Shown: positions 52,244 through 60,608 of the stretch, one piece after another | How the letters are laid out: each line of letters opens with the position of its first letter | Position numbering within the stretch: position 1 is the first letter of the stretch | Origin: Thermosediminibacter litoriperuensis | Lineage (GTDB): Bacteria; Bacillota; Thermosediminibacteria; Thermosediminibacterales; Thermosediminibacteraceae | Assembly (NCBI RefSeq): GCF_008124715.1 | Contig: NZ_VNHO01000011.1 | Coordinates: 1-64,000, forward strand | Length of the DNA: 64,000 nt | Direction of reading: 5' to 3' | Position numbers and translations under genes: made by a program | Notes under the pieces: model-generated | Databases searched by the model: none | What the model was told of the DNA's origin: nothing | Seen by the model: the letters and a program-made list of their open reading frames with translations, nothing else

Positions 52244-53626
52244 TTACCTTGACAGTATTGAACTAGCGGCGGTTTTTACGGCATTCAAAGTCATTCCCAT
52301 AAATCCCCTGTACCTGCTGAATATGTCCTCGAGGGCGTTTAACACCTCATCGATATCCTCTTTTGAAACAACCAGAGGCGGCTCCAACCTTATAACGTTC
52401 GGATTGTTGAGGGTATAAGCGGTGATTACCCGGTGTTTGTTCAACAACTCACCGGCCACAAGGGCCCCGGTGAATTCTTCGTAAAATTTATTGATAATTC
52501 CACCGGTTATTTTACTGATAAACCCTTTTACCGGCGGCTCGAACTCGATGCCTATCATCAGTCCCCTTCCCCGGACCTCTTTAATAATTCCAAACTTCTC
52601 CTGTAAATTTTTCAGCCTGGAAAGGAAATAATCGCCCAGTTCACCGGCCCTCTCGGCCAGTTTTTTCTCTACAATGGCATTGATAGATGCTATGCCTGCG
52701 GCGCAGGCTAAAGTGTTTCCACCGAAAGTCGAGGTATGCAGCAGGCATTTATCCATCCCCGAATAGGCCCTGTCCCATACTTCGTCGGTGGTGATGAAGG
52801 CGCCGATGGGCACCACACCGCCTCCCAGGGATTTGGCCACGCACATTATATCAGGCCTTACACCTTCTTCTTCGCAGGCAAACATCCTGCCGGTCCGGCC
52901 GAATCCCGTCTGAATTTCGTCCACTATCAATAGTGCTCCGTACCTATCGCAGAGTTCCCGGGCGCCTTTCAGAAAACCTTTCGGCGGTACTATTATTCCA
53001 CCCTCTCCCTGGATCGGCTCCACTATGAACGCAGCCACATTGCCCTCTTTTAATTTTACCTCAAGAGCCTCCAGGTCTCCGTATGGGATGCTCTCAAACC
53101 CCGGAACCAGGGGTAAGAAGGGACCCTTGTATTTGTCTCTGCCGGTAGCCGATAGAGCTCCAAAAGTCTTTCCGTGAAAAGACCCTTCACAGGATATTAT
53201 TTTTTGTTTTCCTGTGGCGGCCCTGGCTGTTTTCAATGCTCCTTCCACCGCTTCGGCACCGCTGTTACAGAAAAAGCTGTGTTTTAGGCCCTCCGGTGCT
53301 ATCCTCGAAAGATTGTGAGCCAGAACCGCCGCATACGGGTTTATAGTAGCCTGCAGCAAATTGGGTTTCCGGCTTACTGTTTTCAAAGCTTCCAAGACTT
53401 CAGGGGGATTGTGCCCCAGGTTAAGGGCGCCGTACGCTCCTAAAAAATCCAAATATTTTTGCCCTTCCGCATCCCATACATAGCATCCCTCGGCTTTTAT
53501 GTAAGTCCTGTCAAAATTTAAAAGACCCAGTATAGAAGCGAGTCCCGGATTTACGTATTCAGAATAAAGTTTTTTTATATCAGCGCGGCTTAAAGTCTCC
53601 ACATCCTCGATTTTAAAAAGTTTCAT
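52244..53626 (-). CDS. Class III PLP-dependent aminotransferase (putrescine/ornithine type)
   Basis: This 460-residue fold-type I aminotransferase has [19 protein letters not shown], the cofactor-contact motif [34 protein letters not shown] and the PLP lysine in [16 protein letters not shown]. The N-terminal extension (about 30 residues) resembles putrescine aminotransferases; acetylornithine or 4-aminobutyrate relatives are alternatives. The ATG at 53626 follows GGGG by 8 nt; a longer frame to 53659 is not supported. It stands alone, with no pathway partner adjacent. Confidence 0.88.
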   Translation of the reverse strand: MKLFKIEDVETLSRADIKKLYSEYVNPGLASILGLLNFDRTYIKAEGCYVWDAEGQKYLDFLGAYGALNLGHNPPEVLEALKTVSRKPNLLQATINPYAAVLAHNLSRIAPEGLKHSFFCNSGAEAVEGALKTARAATGKQKIISCEGSFHGKTFGALSATGRDKYKGPFLPLVPGFESIPYGDLEALEVKLKEGNVAAFIVEPIQGEGGIIVPPKGFLKGARELCDRYGALLIVDEIQTGFGRTGRMFACEEEGVRPDIMCVAKSLGGGVVPIGAFITTDEVWDRAYSGMDKCLLHTSTFGGNTLACAAGIASINAIVEKKLAERAGELGDYFLSRLKNLQEKFGIIKEVRGRGLMIGIEFEPPVKGFISKITGGIINKFYEEFTGALVAGELLNKHRVITAYTLNNPNVIRLEPPLVVSKEDIDEVLNALEDIFSRYRGFMGMTLNAVKTAASSILSR

Positions 53627-53684
53627 AATAACACCCCGCAAATATTTCTTTAAAAACAATTATATTAGACCGTAGAAAAGATGT

Positions 53685-53714
53685 CAAAATAAAAATGCTG
53701 CACAATAATGCAGC
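53685..53714 (-). terminator. Terminator of the Spo0E-like gene
   Basis: Stem GCTGCA/TGCAGC (53697-53702 and 53709-53714) with a 6-nt loop and ATTTTTATTTT on the minus strand, 23 bp after the stop. Confidence 0.85.
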
Positions 53715-53737
53715 ACCCCCAGTAAATCCGGCGTTTG

Positions 53738-53905
53738 CTATTCTGCCTTGAGAGCAGACCTCTGGTAATCCAAAATCAGCTTATCGAGCTTTAAGCTCAG
53801 GGCATATACCTCCTGGGCAAGCAGATTCTTCTTCTCCAGCTTCTCGTTTAGCTCCTTCTTCAAATTCCCTATTTCCCGGCTGAGATTAAGCAATGATGTC
53901 GCCAT
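53738..53905 (-). CDS. Spo0E-like aspartyl-phosphate phosphatase family protein
   Basis: A 55-residue frame starts at the ATG at 53905, with AGGGG seven bases upstream, its own promoter and its own terminator. The protein is two helices with a central segment EVYALSLKLDKLILDYQR, matching the Spo0E family pattern (S-x-x-L-D-x-L-I-x-x-Y). Spo0E-type proteins dephosphorylate Spo0A and delay sporulation. The usual SQELD core reads SLKLD here, so phosphatase activity is uncertain. The product is very lysine- and leucine-rich. Confidence 0.7.
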   Translation of the reverse strand: MATSLLNLSREIGNLKKELNEKLEKKNLLAQEVYALSLKLDKLILDYQRSALKAE

Positions 53906-53942
53906 GGAAATTCCCCTTCAACCAACATTTTTTACAGGGCAG

Positions 53943-53971
53943 ATTCTACCATAAATCTCACCCGGATTCAA
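53943..53971 (-). promoter_or_regulatory. Sigma-A promoter of the Spo0E-like gene
   Basis: TTGAAT (53966-53971) and TAGAAT (53943-53948) are 17 bp apart and lie 38 bp before the ATG. The remaining ~140 bp up to the SCIFF maturase gene show nothing recognisable. Confidence 0.7.
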
Positions 53972-54112
53972 CGACCGTATGTGCCATTTATTCCCATTGT
54001 TCATGTATTATTTTAGCATTATTACCATCTTTCGGCTATTTTTACATCTATCACCATATTGCGTTTTTGTTTTTATATAAATTGTATGAAAATTGTCGCT
54101 TATTGGTCGATT

Positions 54113-55504
54113 TTAGCACAGGACCCTTTTAGTCCCTTTTTCCTCCCCAGCTTTCACGCTGAGATAAATCGCATATTCGATTCTCTTTTTCTGGAGCCTG
54201 CAGGCTATATCGTAAGGCTCGTTCAGGTCCCCGTTCACCTGATAATTATTTGCGGTGCAACCACCGCTGCAAAAAAACCTGGCCCAACACGACGCGCACT
54301 CGGATTTTGCAAGTACATGGGTGTTGTTTAATTTATCGATTACTCCAGCGTTCAATTTTTTTTCAAATACGCTTCCCATAAGGAATTCCCCGTAGCCTAT
54401 GAACTGGTGGCACGGATATATGTCACCGCCGGGGGTGACAGCGAGGTATTCTCTACCGGCCCCGCAGGCGGAAAGCCTTTTATAGATGCAGGGACCATGG
54501 TAAATGTCGATATTAAAGTGGTAGAATCTAAAGGGGTTTTTGCCGGATCTTTTTCTGTTTAGGTATTCTCTCGCTATTCTGTCGTATTGCTGGTATATAA
54601 CCTCCAGATCGTCATATCCAATGAGATAATCCTCTTCCGATCCAACGACGGGTTCTATAGATATTTCTTTAAACCCAAGATCAGCCATGTGAAAGACGTC
54701 TTCGGCAAAGTCCAAATTGTATCTGGTGAACGTCCCCCGGACGTAATAATCTTTGCCGTCCCTTTTCCTGAGCTCGACTATCCTCTTTATATTTGGTATC
54801 ACCTGGTCGTAACTCCCCGATCCATCGGCCTTTACGCGGATCTCATCGTTTACTCGCTTTCTTCCGTCGAGACTCATAACGATGTTGTCCATATTTTCGT
54901 GAAGGAAATCGATTACCTCATCGTTGAGTATCGTGCAGTTGGTCGTGACGGTAAAATGAAATCTTTTGCCGCACTTGTCCTCAAGGCTCCTAGCATATGA
55001 AATCACGTATTTGATCGTATCAAAGGCCATCAGAGGCTCACCGCCGAAAAAATCCACTTCCAAGTTTTTCAGATCCCCTGAGTGTTCTATTAAAAAATCT
55101 ACGGCATTCCGGGCTACCTCTTTGTCCATCAGTTGCCTTTTCCCGTTATAGTGGCCTTTGGACGCAAAACAGTATCTGCATCTTAGATTACAGTCGTGGG
55201 CTACGTTAAGACAGAGGGCTTTTACGTTTTTCTTCTGTCTCAAAGCATCAAGGGCTGGGGTAAGATCCGCCTCTGCAAAAAGGAGACCCTTTACCTTCAA
55301 GTCGTCCAGCTCTTTTATCGCTTCTATTATATCTGATTCTTCGTATTTCCCCTTTAACCTGTAAACTATCTCCTGCAGCGGTTTTTCTCCGTAAAATTCC
55401 AGCACGTCGTAGACCAGGTCGTCAACCTCGAAAACGGAACCACTGTTTACGTCAAAAACCATTTTCGTATCCCATACTTTGAATCTATGTATCTGAGCCT
55501 TCAA
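54113..55504 (-). CDS. scfB: SCIFF-type radical SAM/SPASM peptide maturase
   Basis: A 463-residue radical SAM enzyme of the SCIFF (six-cysteine peptide) thioether-forming type. The N-terminal RiPP-recognition-like part is at about 1-90, the SAM cluster cysteines are C105, C109 and C112 (CNLRCRYC), then FFGGEPLMAF, and a C-terminal SPASM region has CGAGREYLAV and CASCWARFFCSGGC. The TTG start at 55504 has GAGAGG six bases upstream. The Cys-rich precursor gene expected just upstream is not present (fmdB is there). Confidence 0.87.
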   Translation of the reverse strand: MKAQIHRFKVWDTKMVFDVNSGSVFEVDDLVYDVLEFYGEKPLQEIVYRLKGKYEESDIIEAIKELDDLKVKGLLFAEADLTPALDALRQKKNVKALCLNVAHDCNLRCRYCFASKGHYNGKRQLMDKEVARNAVDFLIEHSGDLKNLEVDFFGGEPLMAFDTIKYVISYARSLEDKCGKRFHFTVTTNCTILNDEVIDFLHENMDNIVMSLDGRKRVNDEIRVKADGSGSYDQVIPNIKRIVELRKRDGKDYYVRGTFTRYNLDFAEDVFHMADLGFKEISIEPVVGSEEDYLIGYDDLEVIYQQYDRIAREYLNRKRSGKNPFRFYHFNIDIYHGPCIYKRLSACGAGREYLAVTPGGDIYPCHQFIGYGEFLMGSVFEKKLNAGVIDKLNNTHVLAKSECASCWARFFCSGGCTANNYQVNGDLNEPYDIACRLQKKRIEYAIYLSVKAGEEKGTKRVLC

Positions 55505-55562
55505 CCAGATCCTCTCCCTTCAGCATTAATTTTATCGCAAAACCCTTTTGCAATAAGCAGGC

Positions 55563-55593
55563 TTGACAAACTGGAAAAACCGTTGTATATAAT
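55563..55593 (+). promoter_or_regulatory. Sigma-A promoter of fmdB
   Basis: A perfect -35 TTGACA (55563-55568) with TATATA (55586-55591, 17-bp spacer) or TATAAT (55588-55593, 19-bp spacer). Confidence 0.75.
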
Positions 55594-55613
55594 CTTTTGT
55601 AAACGACTGTAAA
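55586..55613 (-). promoter_or_regulatory. Possible divergent promoter of the SCIFF maturase gene
   Basis: On the minus strand TTTACA (55608-55613) and TATATA (55586-55591) are 16 bp apart. The site overlaps the fmdB -10, so the two promoters would compete. The leader to the maturase TTG is about 75 nt. Confidence 0.45.
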
Positions 55614-55617
55614 CGAC
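55598..55617. repeat. Tandem 10-bp repeat in the divergent promoter region
   Basis: Two perfect copies of TGTAAACGAC (55598-55607 and 55608-55617) lie head to tail between the fmdB -10 and the fmdB start, overlapping the -35 of the divergent promoter. One copy per helical turn suggests a protein-binding site. Confidence 0.65.
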
Positions 55618-55638
55618 GCTGACGAGGGGGTGCAAATG

Positions 55639-55884
55639 ATGCCGCTATACGAGTACAGGTGTACAAATTGTGGGGATTTTGAAAAAGAACAGGCAATAAC
55701 TGAATCTCCTTTGGAAAGCTGCCCCACATGCGGAAGTCCGGTAAAACGCCTGATAAGCCGCAATGTCGGTTTGGTTTTTAAAGGTTCTGGATTTCACATA
55801 ACCGATTACGTCCATAAGAGTTCTTCTGCTAGTGCATCGGAAAATAAATCGTCTGATGAAGCTTCCGAAAAAAAGGCAGTGTAA
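55639..55884 (+). CDS. FmdB family zinc ribbon protein
   Basis: This 81-residue protein has an N-terminal zinc ribbon (MPLYEYRCTNCGDFEKEQ with a second pair CPTCG) and a disordered serine/lysine-rich tail. The family is widespread, formerly called putative regulatory protein FmdB, without a proven function. The ATG at 55639 starts the canonical MPLYEYRC; AGGGGG is eight bases upstream. It is the only plus-strand protein gene in the window and is divergent from the SCIFF maturase gene. Confidence 0.9.
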   Translation: MPLYEYRCTNCGDFEKEQAITESPLESCPTCGSPVKRLISRNVGLVFKGSGFHITDYVHKSSSASASENKSSDEASEKKAV

Positions 55885-55887
55885 ATC

Positions 55888-55936
55888 GAAGGGAGGTTCG
55901 AATCCCGCAGGGATTCGGACCCTTCTTTTATTTTGT
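55888..55936 (+). terminator. Long terminator of fmdB containing a tRNA T-arm-like sequence
   Basis: GAAGGG-a-GGTTCGAATCCC (55888-55906) pairs with GGGATTCGGACC-CTTC (55910-55925), loop GCA, then TTTTATTTTG. The arm GGTTCGAATCCC is identical to the common TpsiC arm of tRNAs. One G.T pair and one bulge interrupt an otherwise 18-bp stem. Confidence 0.85.
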
Positions 55937-55950
55937 TTATTGTTATAAAC

Positions 55951-55980
55951 TTAAAAACTCAAGGCTAAAAGCCTTGAGTT
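55951..55980 (-). terminator. Terminator downstream of rnpB
   Basis: A 10-bp stem AACTCAAGGC/GCCTTGAGTT (55956-55965 and 55971-55980), loop of 5 nt, TTTTTAAG on the minus strand. Confidence 0.85.
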
Positions 55981-55994
55981 TCATGCAGTATGAA

Positions 55995-56342
55995 TGAGTA
56001 GGTCTGTAAGCCGAGTTCTGTCGTGGATGGTCATCTATCTCGGATGCCAGTTGCCTGACACCTCTAGCGACCACACCCGGGAGCGCGGCGGGCCACCGCA
56101 TGTGCTCCCCTATTTGGTCTTGCTCCAGGTGGGGTTTACAGAGCCGGCCAGTCGCCTGACCGCTGGTGAGCTCTTACCTCACCTTTCCACCCTTACCCGG
56201 TGAGAAGCGGTAGCTTCCCAACAGGCGGTATATTTCTGTTGCACTTTCCTTGAGGTCGCCCTCACTGGGTATTACCCAGCACCCTGCCCTGTGGAGCTCG
56301 GACTTTCCTCGGGCACAAGCCCGCGACCATCCGACCTACTCA
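55995..56342 (-). ncRNA. rnpB: RNase P RNA (type A-like)
   Basis: Catalytic RNA that trims the 5' leader of pre-tRNAs. On the minus strand the 5' part contains GAGTAGGTCGG, then GAGGAAAGTCCGAGCTCC with CACAGGGCAGGGTGCTGGG (the P4/J3-4 conserved region) and GGAAAGTGCAACAGAAA. The 3' part has the L15 GGTGGCCC and ends CGGCTTACAGACCTACTC. The P1 helix pairs 55996-56004 with 56333-56341. About 348 nt. Ends are set from the P1 helix and may be off by a few bases. Confidence 0.95.
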
Positions 56343-56381
56343 CCATCATTTCGCCGGATTATAAGTATAGCACCATTCTAT

Positions 56382-56810
56382 TTAAATGTCAATAATCTCT
56401 TCTTCACTGACGGCAAGATCTATACCTTCGTTGGCGAGCTCATCAGCCCTCTTATTTTGCTCCCGCCTTATGTGATTTATGCTGAACTTCTTAAATTCTT
56501 TTAATAATCCCATGACCTGGGTATGCAGGCGCTTTATTCCCTCGTTTTTAATCTGGTATTCACCGTTTATCTGTTTGACCATGAGCTCGCTGTCGGAAAA
56601 AATGTCTATCTCTTCGCAGCCCATTTCGAGCGCCTCTTTTAAAGCAGTGACCAGAGCTGTATATTCGGCAATGTTATTTGTGGTTTGTCCGATGTAATCG
56701 CTTACTTCCTTTAGAGTGTTGCCGTTTTCATCGAGCATAACTATGCCGATTCCTGCATCTCCCGGGTTTCCCCGAGAAGCGCCATCCGTGTATACCGTAA
56801 GCCTTTTCAT
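56382..56810 (-). CDS. rnhA: Ribonuclease HI family protein
   Basis: Cleaves RNA in RNA/DNA hybrids, or acts as an RNase-H-fold protein of the YpdQ/YpeP kind. The 142 residues carry the acidic set D9 (VYTDGASRGNPG), E49 (NNIAEYTAL), D73 (FSDSELMVKQ) and D123 (KRADELANEG). All four are in place, so catalysis is likely. The basic handle of E. coli RNase HI is absent, as is common for this group. It is followed by rnpB after 39 bp. Confidence 0.9.
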   Translation of the reverse strand: MKRLTVYTDGASRGNPGDAGIGIVMLDENGNTLKEVSDYIGQTTNNIAEYTALVTALKEALEMGCEEIDIFSDSELMVKQINGEYQIKNEGIKRLHTQVMGLLKEFKKFSINHIRREQNKRADELANEGIDLAVSEEEIIDI

Positions 56811-56826
56811 AATACCTCCTGTAAAT

Positions 56827-57534
56827 TTAGATGAGAATTCTCCCGCAATTTTCGCAATACACTATGCTCCTGTGGGCGCTCACCTCCTGAATCGTAGCCA
56901 AGGACACCGCCATGCGGCAACCACCGCATTTGCCATTGTAAAGTTTTGCTACAGGATTCTTATAGCCTTTTTTAAGTCTTGAATATTTCTCCAGGAGCTC
57001 CTTAGAGATAATCCTGGAAATCTTTTGCTTTTTAGCCTTTACTTCTGCCAATTCACTTTTTATTTTATCAATTTCTGTTATATTTTTCAATCTCAATTGA
57101 TTGTAATCTTTTTTCATTTTTCTGATTTGATCATATATTTCCCCTGCGTTTTTACCCAGGCGTTCCATTTGTTCCATTAAACTGAAAGCCCTGTTGTCAA
57201 TGTCCCCGGATTTTCTTCTAAGGCTCTCCTGTTTTTCTTGAAGGCCCTGGAGCTCTTTAAACGACTTCACTGCCCCGCTGTAAATTCTATTCTCCAGTTG
57301 TTTAATCTGTGAGTCTATCTCTTCGGATTCCGCCTCCACCATGTCAAGATCTCTCTTCATCCCATCGATGGCTTTTGCGCAGTTCTCATAATCAGCCGAG
57401 GCTCTTCCCAGCGCCTCCTTTAATGAGATCAATTCCGGCAGGCTGAGGCAGTGCTTCAGCTGTTGTTTCAGGTACTCCTCCCGGTTCTCCAGTTCTTGAA
57501 ATTGGTAAATAAGGTCCAGTTCCGCAGCGTTCAC
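56827..57534 (-). CDS. Coiled-coil protein with C-terminal C4 zinc ribbon (CdsZ-like)
   Basis: This protein is mostly coiled coil (about 1-190) and ends with a zinc ribbon: CGGCRMAVSLATIQEV, then YCENCGRILI. The domain is the C4-type zf-RING_7/DUF164 family; precise function unknown. RBS GGGAG is eight bases before a GTG at 57534, which gives 235 residues starting NAAELDLIYQFQELENR. A longer frame to a TTG at 57567 lies upstream of the RBS and overlaps the Nif3 gene. Confidence 0.85.
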   Translation of the reverse strand: MNAAELDLIYQFQELENREEYLKQQLKHCLSLPELISLKEALGRASADYENCAKAIDGMKRDLDMVEAESEEIDSQIKQLENRIYSGAVKSFKELQGLQEKQESLRRKSGDIDNRAFSLMEQMERLGKNAGEIYDQIRKMKKDYNQLRLKNITEIDKIKSELAEVKAKKQKISRIISKELLEKYSRLKKGYKNPVAKLYNGKCGGCRMAVSLATIQEVSAHRSIVYCENCGRILI

Positions 57535-57563
57535 GGGCAAAACTCCCTTCCTCGTCACTTTTC

Positions 57564-58682
57564 TCAAACGATCGCAAAGGGTTCGCCTTCGTCGTACACC
57601 TCTACACAGACATCTTCGCCCAGCGCGGAAAGCTCCTTTTTTAAATGATCGGCTATAAAGTTTAAAATCAACTTTTCTGTCGAGTAATGGCCGGCGTCTA
57701 TTAAAGCCATACCGGTGATCCTCGCTTCTTCGGCCTCATGGTACTTAACGTCTCCGGTGATGTAGACATCGGCCCCCAGAAAAGCCGCCTTTGAGACGAG
57801 ATTTCCCCCGGCGCCCCCGCAGACCGCGACTTTTGAAACCTTTTTAGTAAGATCTCCAACCACCCTGAGGGAATTAACTCCAAGTTTTTGCTTTATGTTC
57901 TCGCATAAATCCTTGAGAGTCAGAGGAGATTTAAGATATCCGATGCGGCCCAAACCGAAGACGCCTCCTTTGTTTTCTACCGGGTACAGATCATAAGCCA
58001 CCTCCTCATAAGGATGAGCTTTTAGCATAGCGCTTACTATCTTTTTTACTAAAGACTCAGGAGCGATTGTCTCGATCCTCACCTCTTCCACCCGCTCCAG
58101 CCGCCCTGCCTCTCCTATGAACGGTCTGGCTTTCTCGAGAGGCCTGAAAGTGCCAATACCGGCCACATTAAAGGTGCAGTGGCTGTAATTACCTATATGG
58201 CCGGCGCCCGCATCCCCCATCGCATCTCTTACGGCATCTTCATATCCCCTAGGCACGAATACCACGATTTTTTTCAGCGGCTCTTCCCTGGTCGGCTCCA
58301 AAACCTCAACACCCTCCAGATCCAGGCATCCGGCTAATAAGTCGTTGACCCCGCCGGAAGCTACATCCAGGTTGGTATGAGCCGAGTAAATCACTATATC
58401 GTGTTTTACGGCATCATAAATCATCCTCCCCGAGGGCAAGTCCCGCTTTATTGATTTTAGGGGTTTGAATAAAAAAGGATGGTGCGATATTATCATATCC
58501 ATTTTGTGTTCTATAGCGTAATTCATAACGCCGGGGGTAACCGTTAAAGCGACAAGAATTCTGTCGACCTTTGCCGAATAATCCCCGACCATCAGCCCTA
58601 CGTTATCCCATTCCAGGGCTAGTTTCCTTGGCGCCAGCCTCTCTATGATATTTATCACCGTCTGGCAGGCCGGCATTTTCAT
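57564..58682 (-). CDS. Nif3-like dinuclear metal center hexameric protein
   Basis: This 372-residue member of the Nif3/YqfO type has N-terminal LALEWDNVGLMVGDYSAKV, the metal-ligand motifs ISHHPFLFKP and SAHTNLDVASGGVND, an inserted PII-like domain (about 130-235) and C-terminal TGDVKYHEAEEARITGMALIDAGHYSTE. Members bind two metal ions; substrate unknown (GTP cyclohydrolase activity has been proposed). Its N-terminus overlaps the TrmK gene by 80 bp in another frame, and the beginning matches the family, so the overlap is real. Confidence 0.93.
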   Translation of the reverse strand: MKMPACQTVINIIERLAPRKLALEWDNVGLMVGDYSAKVDRILVALTVTPGVMNYAIEHKMDMIISHHPFLFKPLKSIKRDLPSGRMIYDAVKHDIVIYSAHTNLDVASGGVNDLLAGCLDLEGVEVLEPTREEPLKKIVVFVPRGYEDAVRDAMGDAGAGHIGNYSHCTFNVAGIGTFRPLEKARPFIGEAGRLERVEEVRIETIAPESLVKKIVSAMLKAHPYEEVAYDLYPVENKGGVFGLGRIGYLKSPLTLKDLCENIKQKLGVNSLRVVGDLTKKVSKVAVCGGAGGNLVSKAAFLGADVYITGDVKYHEAEEARITGMALIDAGHYSTEKLILNFIADHLKKELSALGEDVCVEVYDEGEPFAIV

Positions 58683-59367
58683 ACACCTCCCTCAGTAATT
58701 CGATCTCTCTCATAAGAGATTCTCTGGCGTTAGCGGCCGATATCGTATTCCGGCCTTCTAATTCCTTTAACCGGTAAAAGAGCCTGTCCAGGCGCGCCTT
58801 AATGTAGCCCAGGACCTCCGGCGTCTTCTTTTTTTTCAACACAGGTCCCACCAGCACATCGATTTCGTCGTAGGAAACCGGATCCCCCTTCCTGACCACG
58901 ATTATCTCGTAGAACCGGTCTTCGCTCTTCACCACGCGCTCTTCAATGAAATTAAAGCCGTGGTCCATGAGAGCTTTTCTGAGCTTAGGCTGGTATCTCA
59001 TGGGTTGAACTATGACGGCGGACAGAGAGTTTACAATATCGGGGGATTTTTCTATTATGCTCCATATGGTCTCCCCTCCCATCCCGGCGATTACCGCCAC
59101 CTCCGCCTCGCCGGGCCTTAAGGGAGTCAGGCCGTAGCCCAGGCGAACTTCGATAAATTCCTCCAGGCCGGCTTTTTTGACGTTTGCCCTAGCCCTCTCA
59201 AAGGGCCCTTCCCTGACTTCGGTGGCGATAACCTTACGGGAAATCCCGTTTCTCACAAGGTATATAGGGAGATATGCGTGATCGGTGCCCACGTCGGCGA
59301 CAGCGGTTCCCGGAGGGATTAAATGAGCTATTGCCGTCAACCTCTCGCTTAACTTCATTTCTGACAC
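58603..59367 (-). CDS. trmK: tRNA (adenine(22)-N(1))-methyltransferase TrmK
   Basis: SAM-dependent enzyme methylating A22 of tRNA. The 254 residues open with LSERLTAIAHLIPPGTAVADVGTDHAYLPIYLV (SAM motif). VIAGMGGETIWSIIE and VIVQPMRYQPKLRKAL form the core, and a helical C-terminus follows. The last ~26 residues (LPDGDKYHREAGAK) are encoded within the overlap with the Nif3-like gene. It lies just after the sigA terminator. Confidence 0.93.
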   Translation of the reverse strand: MSEMKLSERLTAIAHLIPPGTAVADVGTDHAYLPIYLVRNGISRKVIATEVREGPFERARANVKKAGLEEFIEVRLGYGLTPLRPGEAEVAVIAGMGGETIWSIIEKSPDIVNSLSAVIVQPMRYQPKLRKALMDHGFNFIEERVVKSEDRFYEIIVVRKGDPVSYDEIDVLVGPVLKKKKTPEVLGYIKARLDRLFYRLKELEGRNTISAANARESLMREIELLREVYENAGLPDGDKYHREAGAKETSPGMG

Positions 59368-59383
59368 CTTGTAACAAAAGTAG

Positions 59384-59410
59384 CAAAAAAGCGGGATATC
59401 CCCGCTTTTT
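59384..59410 (-). terminator. Terminator after sigA
   Basis: Stem GCGGG/CCCGC (59391-59395 and 59401-59405) with flanking A/T pairs, 5-nt loop and TTTTTTG on the minus strand. Confidence 0.85.
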
Positions 59411-60608
59411 ATTCAAGAAAATCCTTCAGTTTTTTGCTCCTGCTCGGATGGCGCAGTTTTCTCAAGGCCTTGGCCTCTATCTGTCGAATCCTCTCCCGGG
59501 TAACGCCGAAAACCTGTCCAACCTCTTCTAGGGTCCTGGGTTTGCCGTCATCGAGCCCGAAACGAAGCCTCAACACCTTTTCCTCCCGTGGAGTTAGGGT
59601 TTCCAGTACGTCTTCCAGTTGTTCCCTCAAAAGCCTGTAAGCAGCGGCATCAGCGGGAGCCTGCGCTTCTTCGTCGGGGATAAAATCCCCCAGATGGCTG
59701 TCTTCTTCTTCTCCTATCGGCGTCTCCAGAGAAACCGGCTCCTGGGCGATCTTCATGATCTCCCTTACCTTTTCCACCGGCATCTCCATTTCTTCCGCAA
59801 TCTCTTCCGGCGTAGGGTCCCTGCCCAGCTCCTGCAGCAACTGGCGCGACACTCTTATTAGTTTATTTATAGTTTCAACCATGTGGACAGGAATTCTGAT
59901 CGTCCTGGCCTGGTCGGCGATAGCGCGGGTTATGGCTTGTCTTATCCACCAGGTGGCATAGGTACTGAATTTGTACCCCTTGCGGTAATCGAATTTCTCC
60001 ACAGCTTTTATGAGACCCAGATTGCCCTCCTGGATGAGGTCCAGGAATAACATTCCCCTCCCCACATACCTTTTAGCGATGCTCACTACGAGCCTCAGGT
60101 TAGCCTCAGCCAGACGCCTTTTTGCTTCTTTGTCTCCCTTCTCTATGCGCTTTGCCAATTCTATTTCTTCTTCCGGAGTCAGGAGCGGTATTTTGCCGAT
60201 CTCCTTGAGGTACATTCTCACGGGATCGTCGATGGCCACTCCCTCAGGGATAGAAAGGTCCAGCTCTTCTTCTGGAATCTCTTCCAAAAGGGAATCGGGT
60301 ATATCGTCGGTGTCATTTATAATTTCGATGCCCATCTCCTCGAAGGATTCATATATCTTATCAATCTGTTCGGCATCCAAGTCCTCAATATCTCCCAACG
60401 TTTCCATTATTTCCTTGTAAGTAAGAACTCCAGTCTTCTTGCCTTTTTCTATAAGTTCCTTTACTGCTTTCATCTTATCGATCTTTTTCTCCCGGTTTTT
60501 TTCTGATCTCGATTTTTTTTCGGGTTCTCTTTCTTCTTTTGTGGCTTTTTCAGCTTCCTTTTCCACCTCTACCGTCACCTTTTCAACTTCCTTTTCTCCC
60601 TTTGTCAT
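59409..60608 (-). CDS. sigA: RNA polymerase primary sigma factor SigA (RpoD)
   Basis: Housekeeping sigma factor. The 399 residues have a lysine/glutamate-rich N-terminal extension (about 1-50) and region 1.1-like segment [19 protein letters not shown]. Region 1.2 is [21 protein letters not shown], region 2 contains [19 protein letters not shown], and region 4 is [37 protein letters not shown] lies six bases before the ATG. It overlaps dnaG by 4 bp (the usual macromolecular synthesis arrangement, without rpsU here). Confidence 0.97.
   Translation of the reverse strand: MTKGEKEVEKVTVEVEKEAEKATKEEREPEKKSRSEKNREKKIDKMKAVKELIEKGKKTGVLTYKEIMETLGDIEDLDAEQIDKIYESFEEMGIEIINDTDDIPDSLLEEIPEEELDLSIPEGVAIDDPVRMYLKEIGKIPLLTPEEEIELAKRIEKGDKEAKRRLAEANLRLVVSIAKRYVGRGMLFLDLIQEGNLGLIKAVEKFDYRKGYKFSTYATWWIRQAITRAIADQARTIRIPVHMVETINKLIRVSRQLLQELGRDPTPEEIAEEMEMPVEKVREIMKIAQEPVSLETPIGEEEDSHLGDFIPDEEAQAPADAAAYRLLREQLEDVLETLTPREEKVLRLRFGLDDGKPRTLEEVGQVFGVTRERIRQIEAKALRKLRHPSRSKKLKDFLE

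Noticed and set aside
53906-54112. Possible site of a SCIFF precursor peptide downstream of the maturase
   Set aside because: Neither strand encodes a short peptide with several cysteines; only an AT-rich stretch and a promoter are visible.
55532-55763. Minus-strand frames of 65 and 92 codons opposite fmdB
   Set aside because: They are antisense to a clear zinc-ribbon protein and show no family features.
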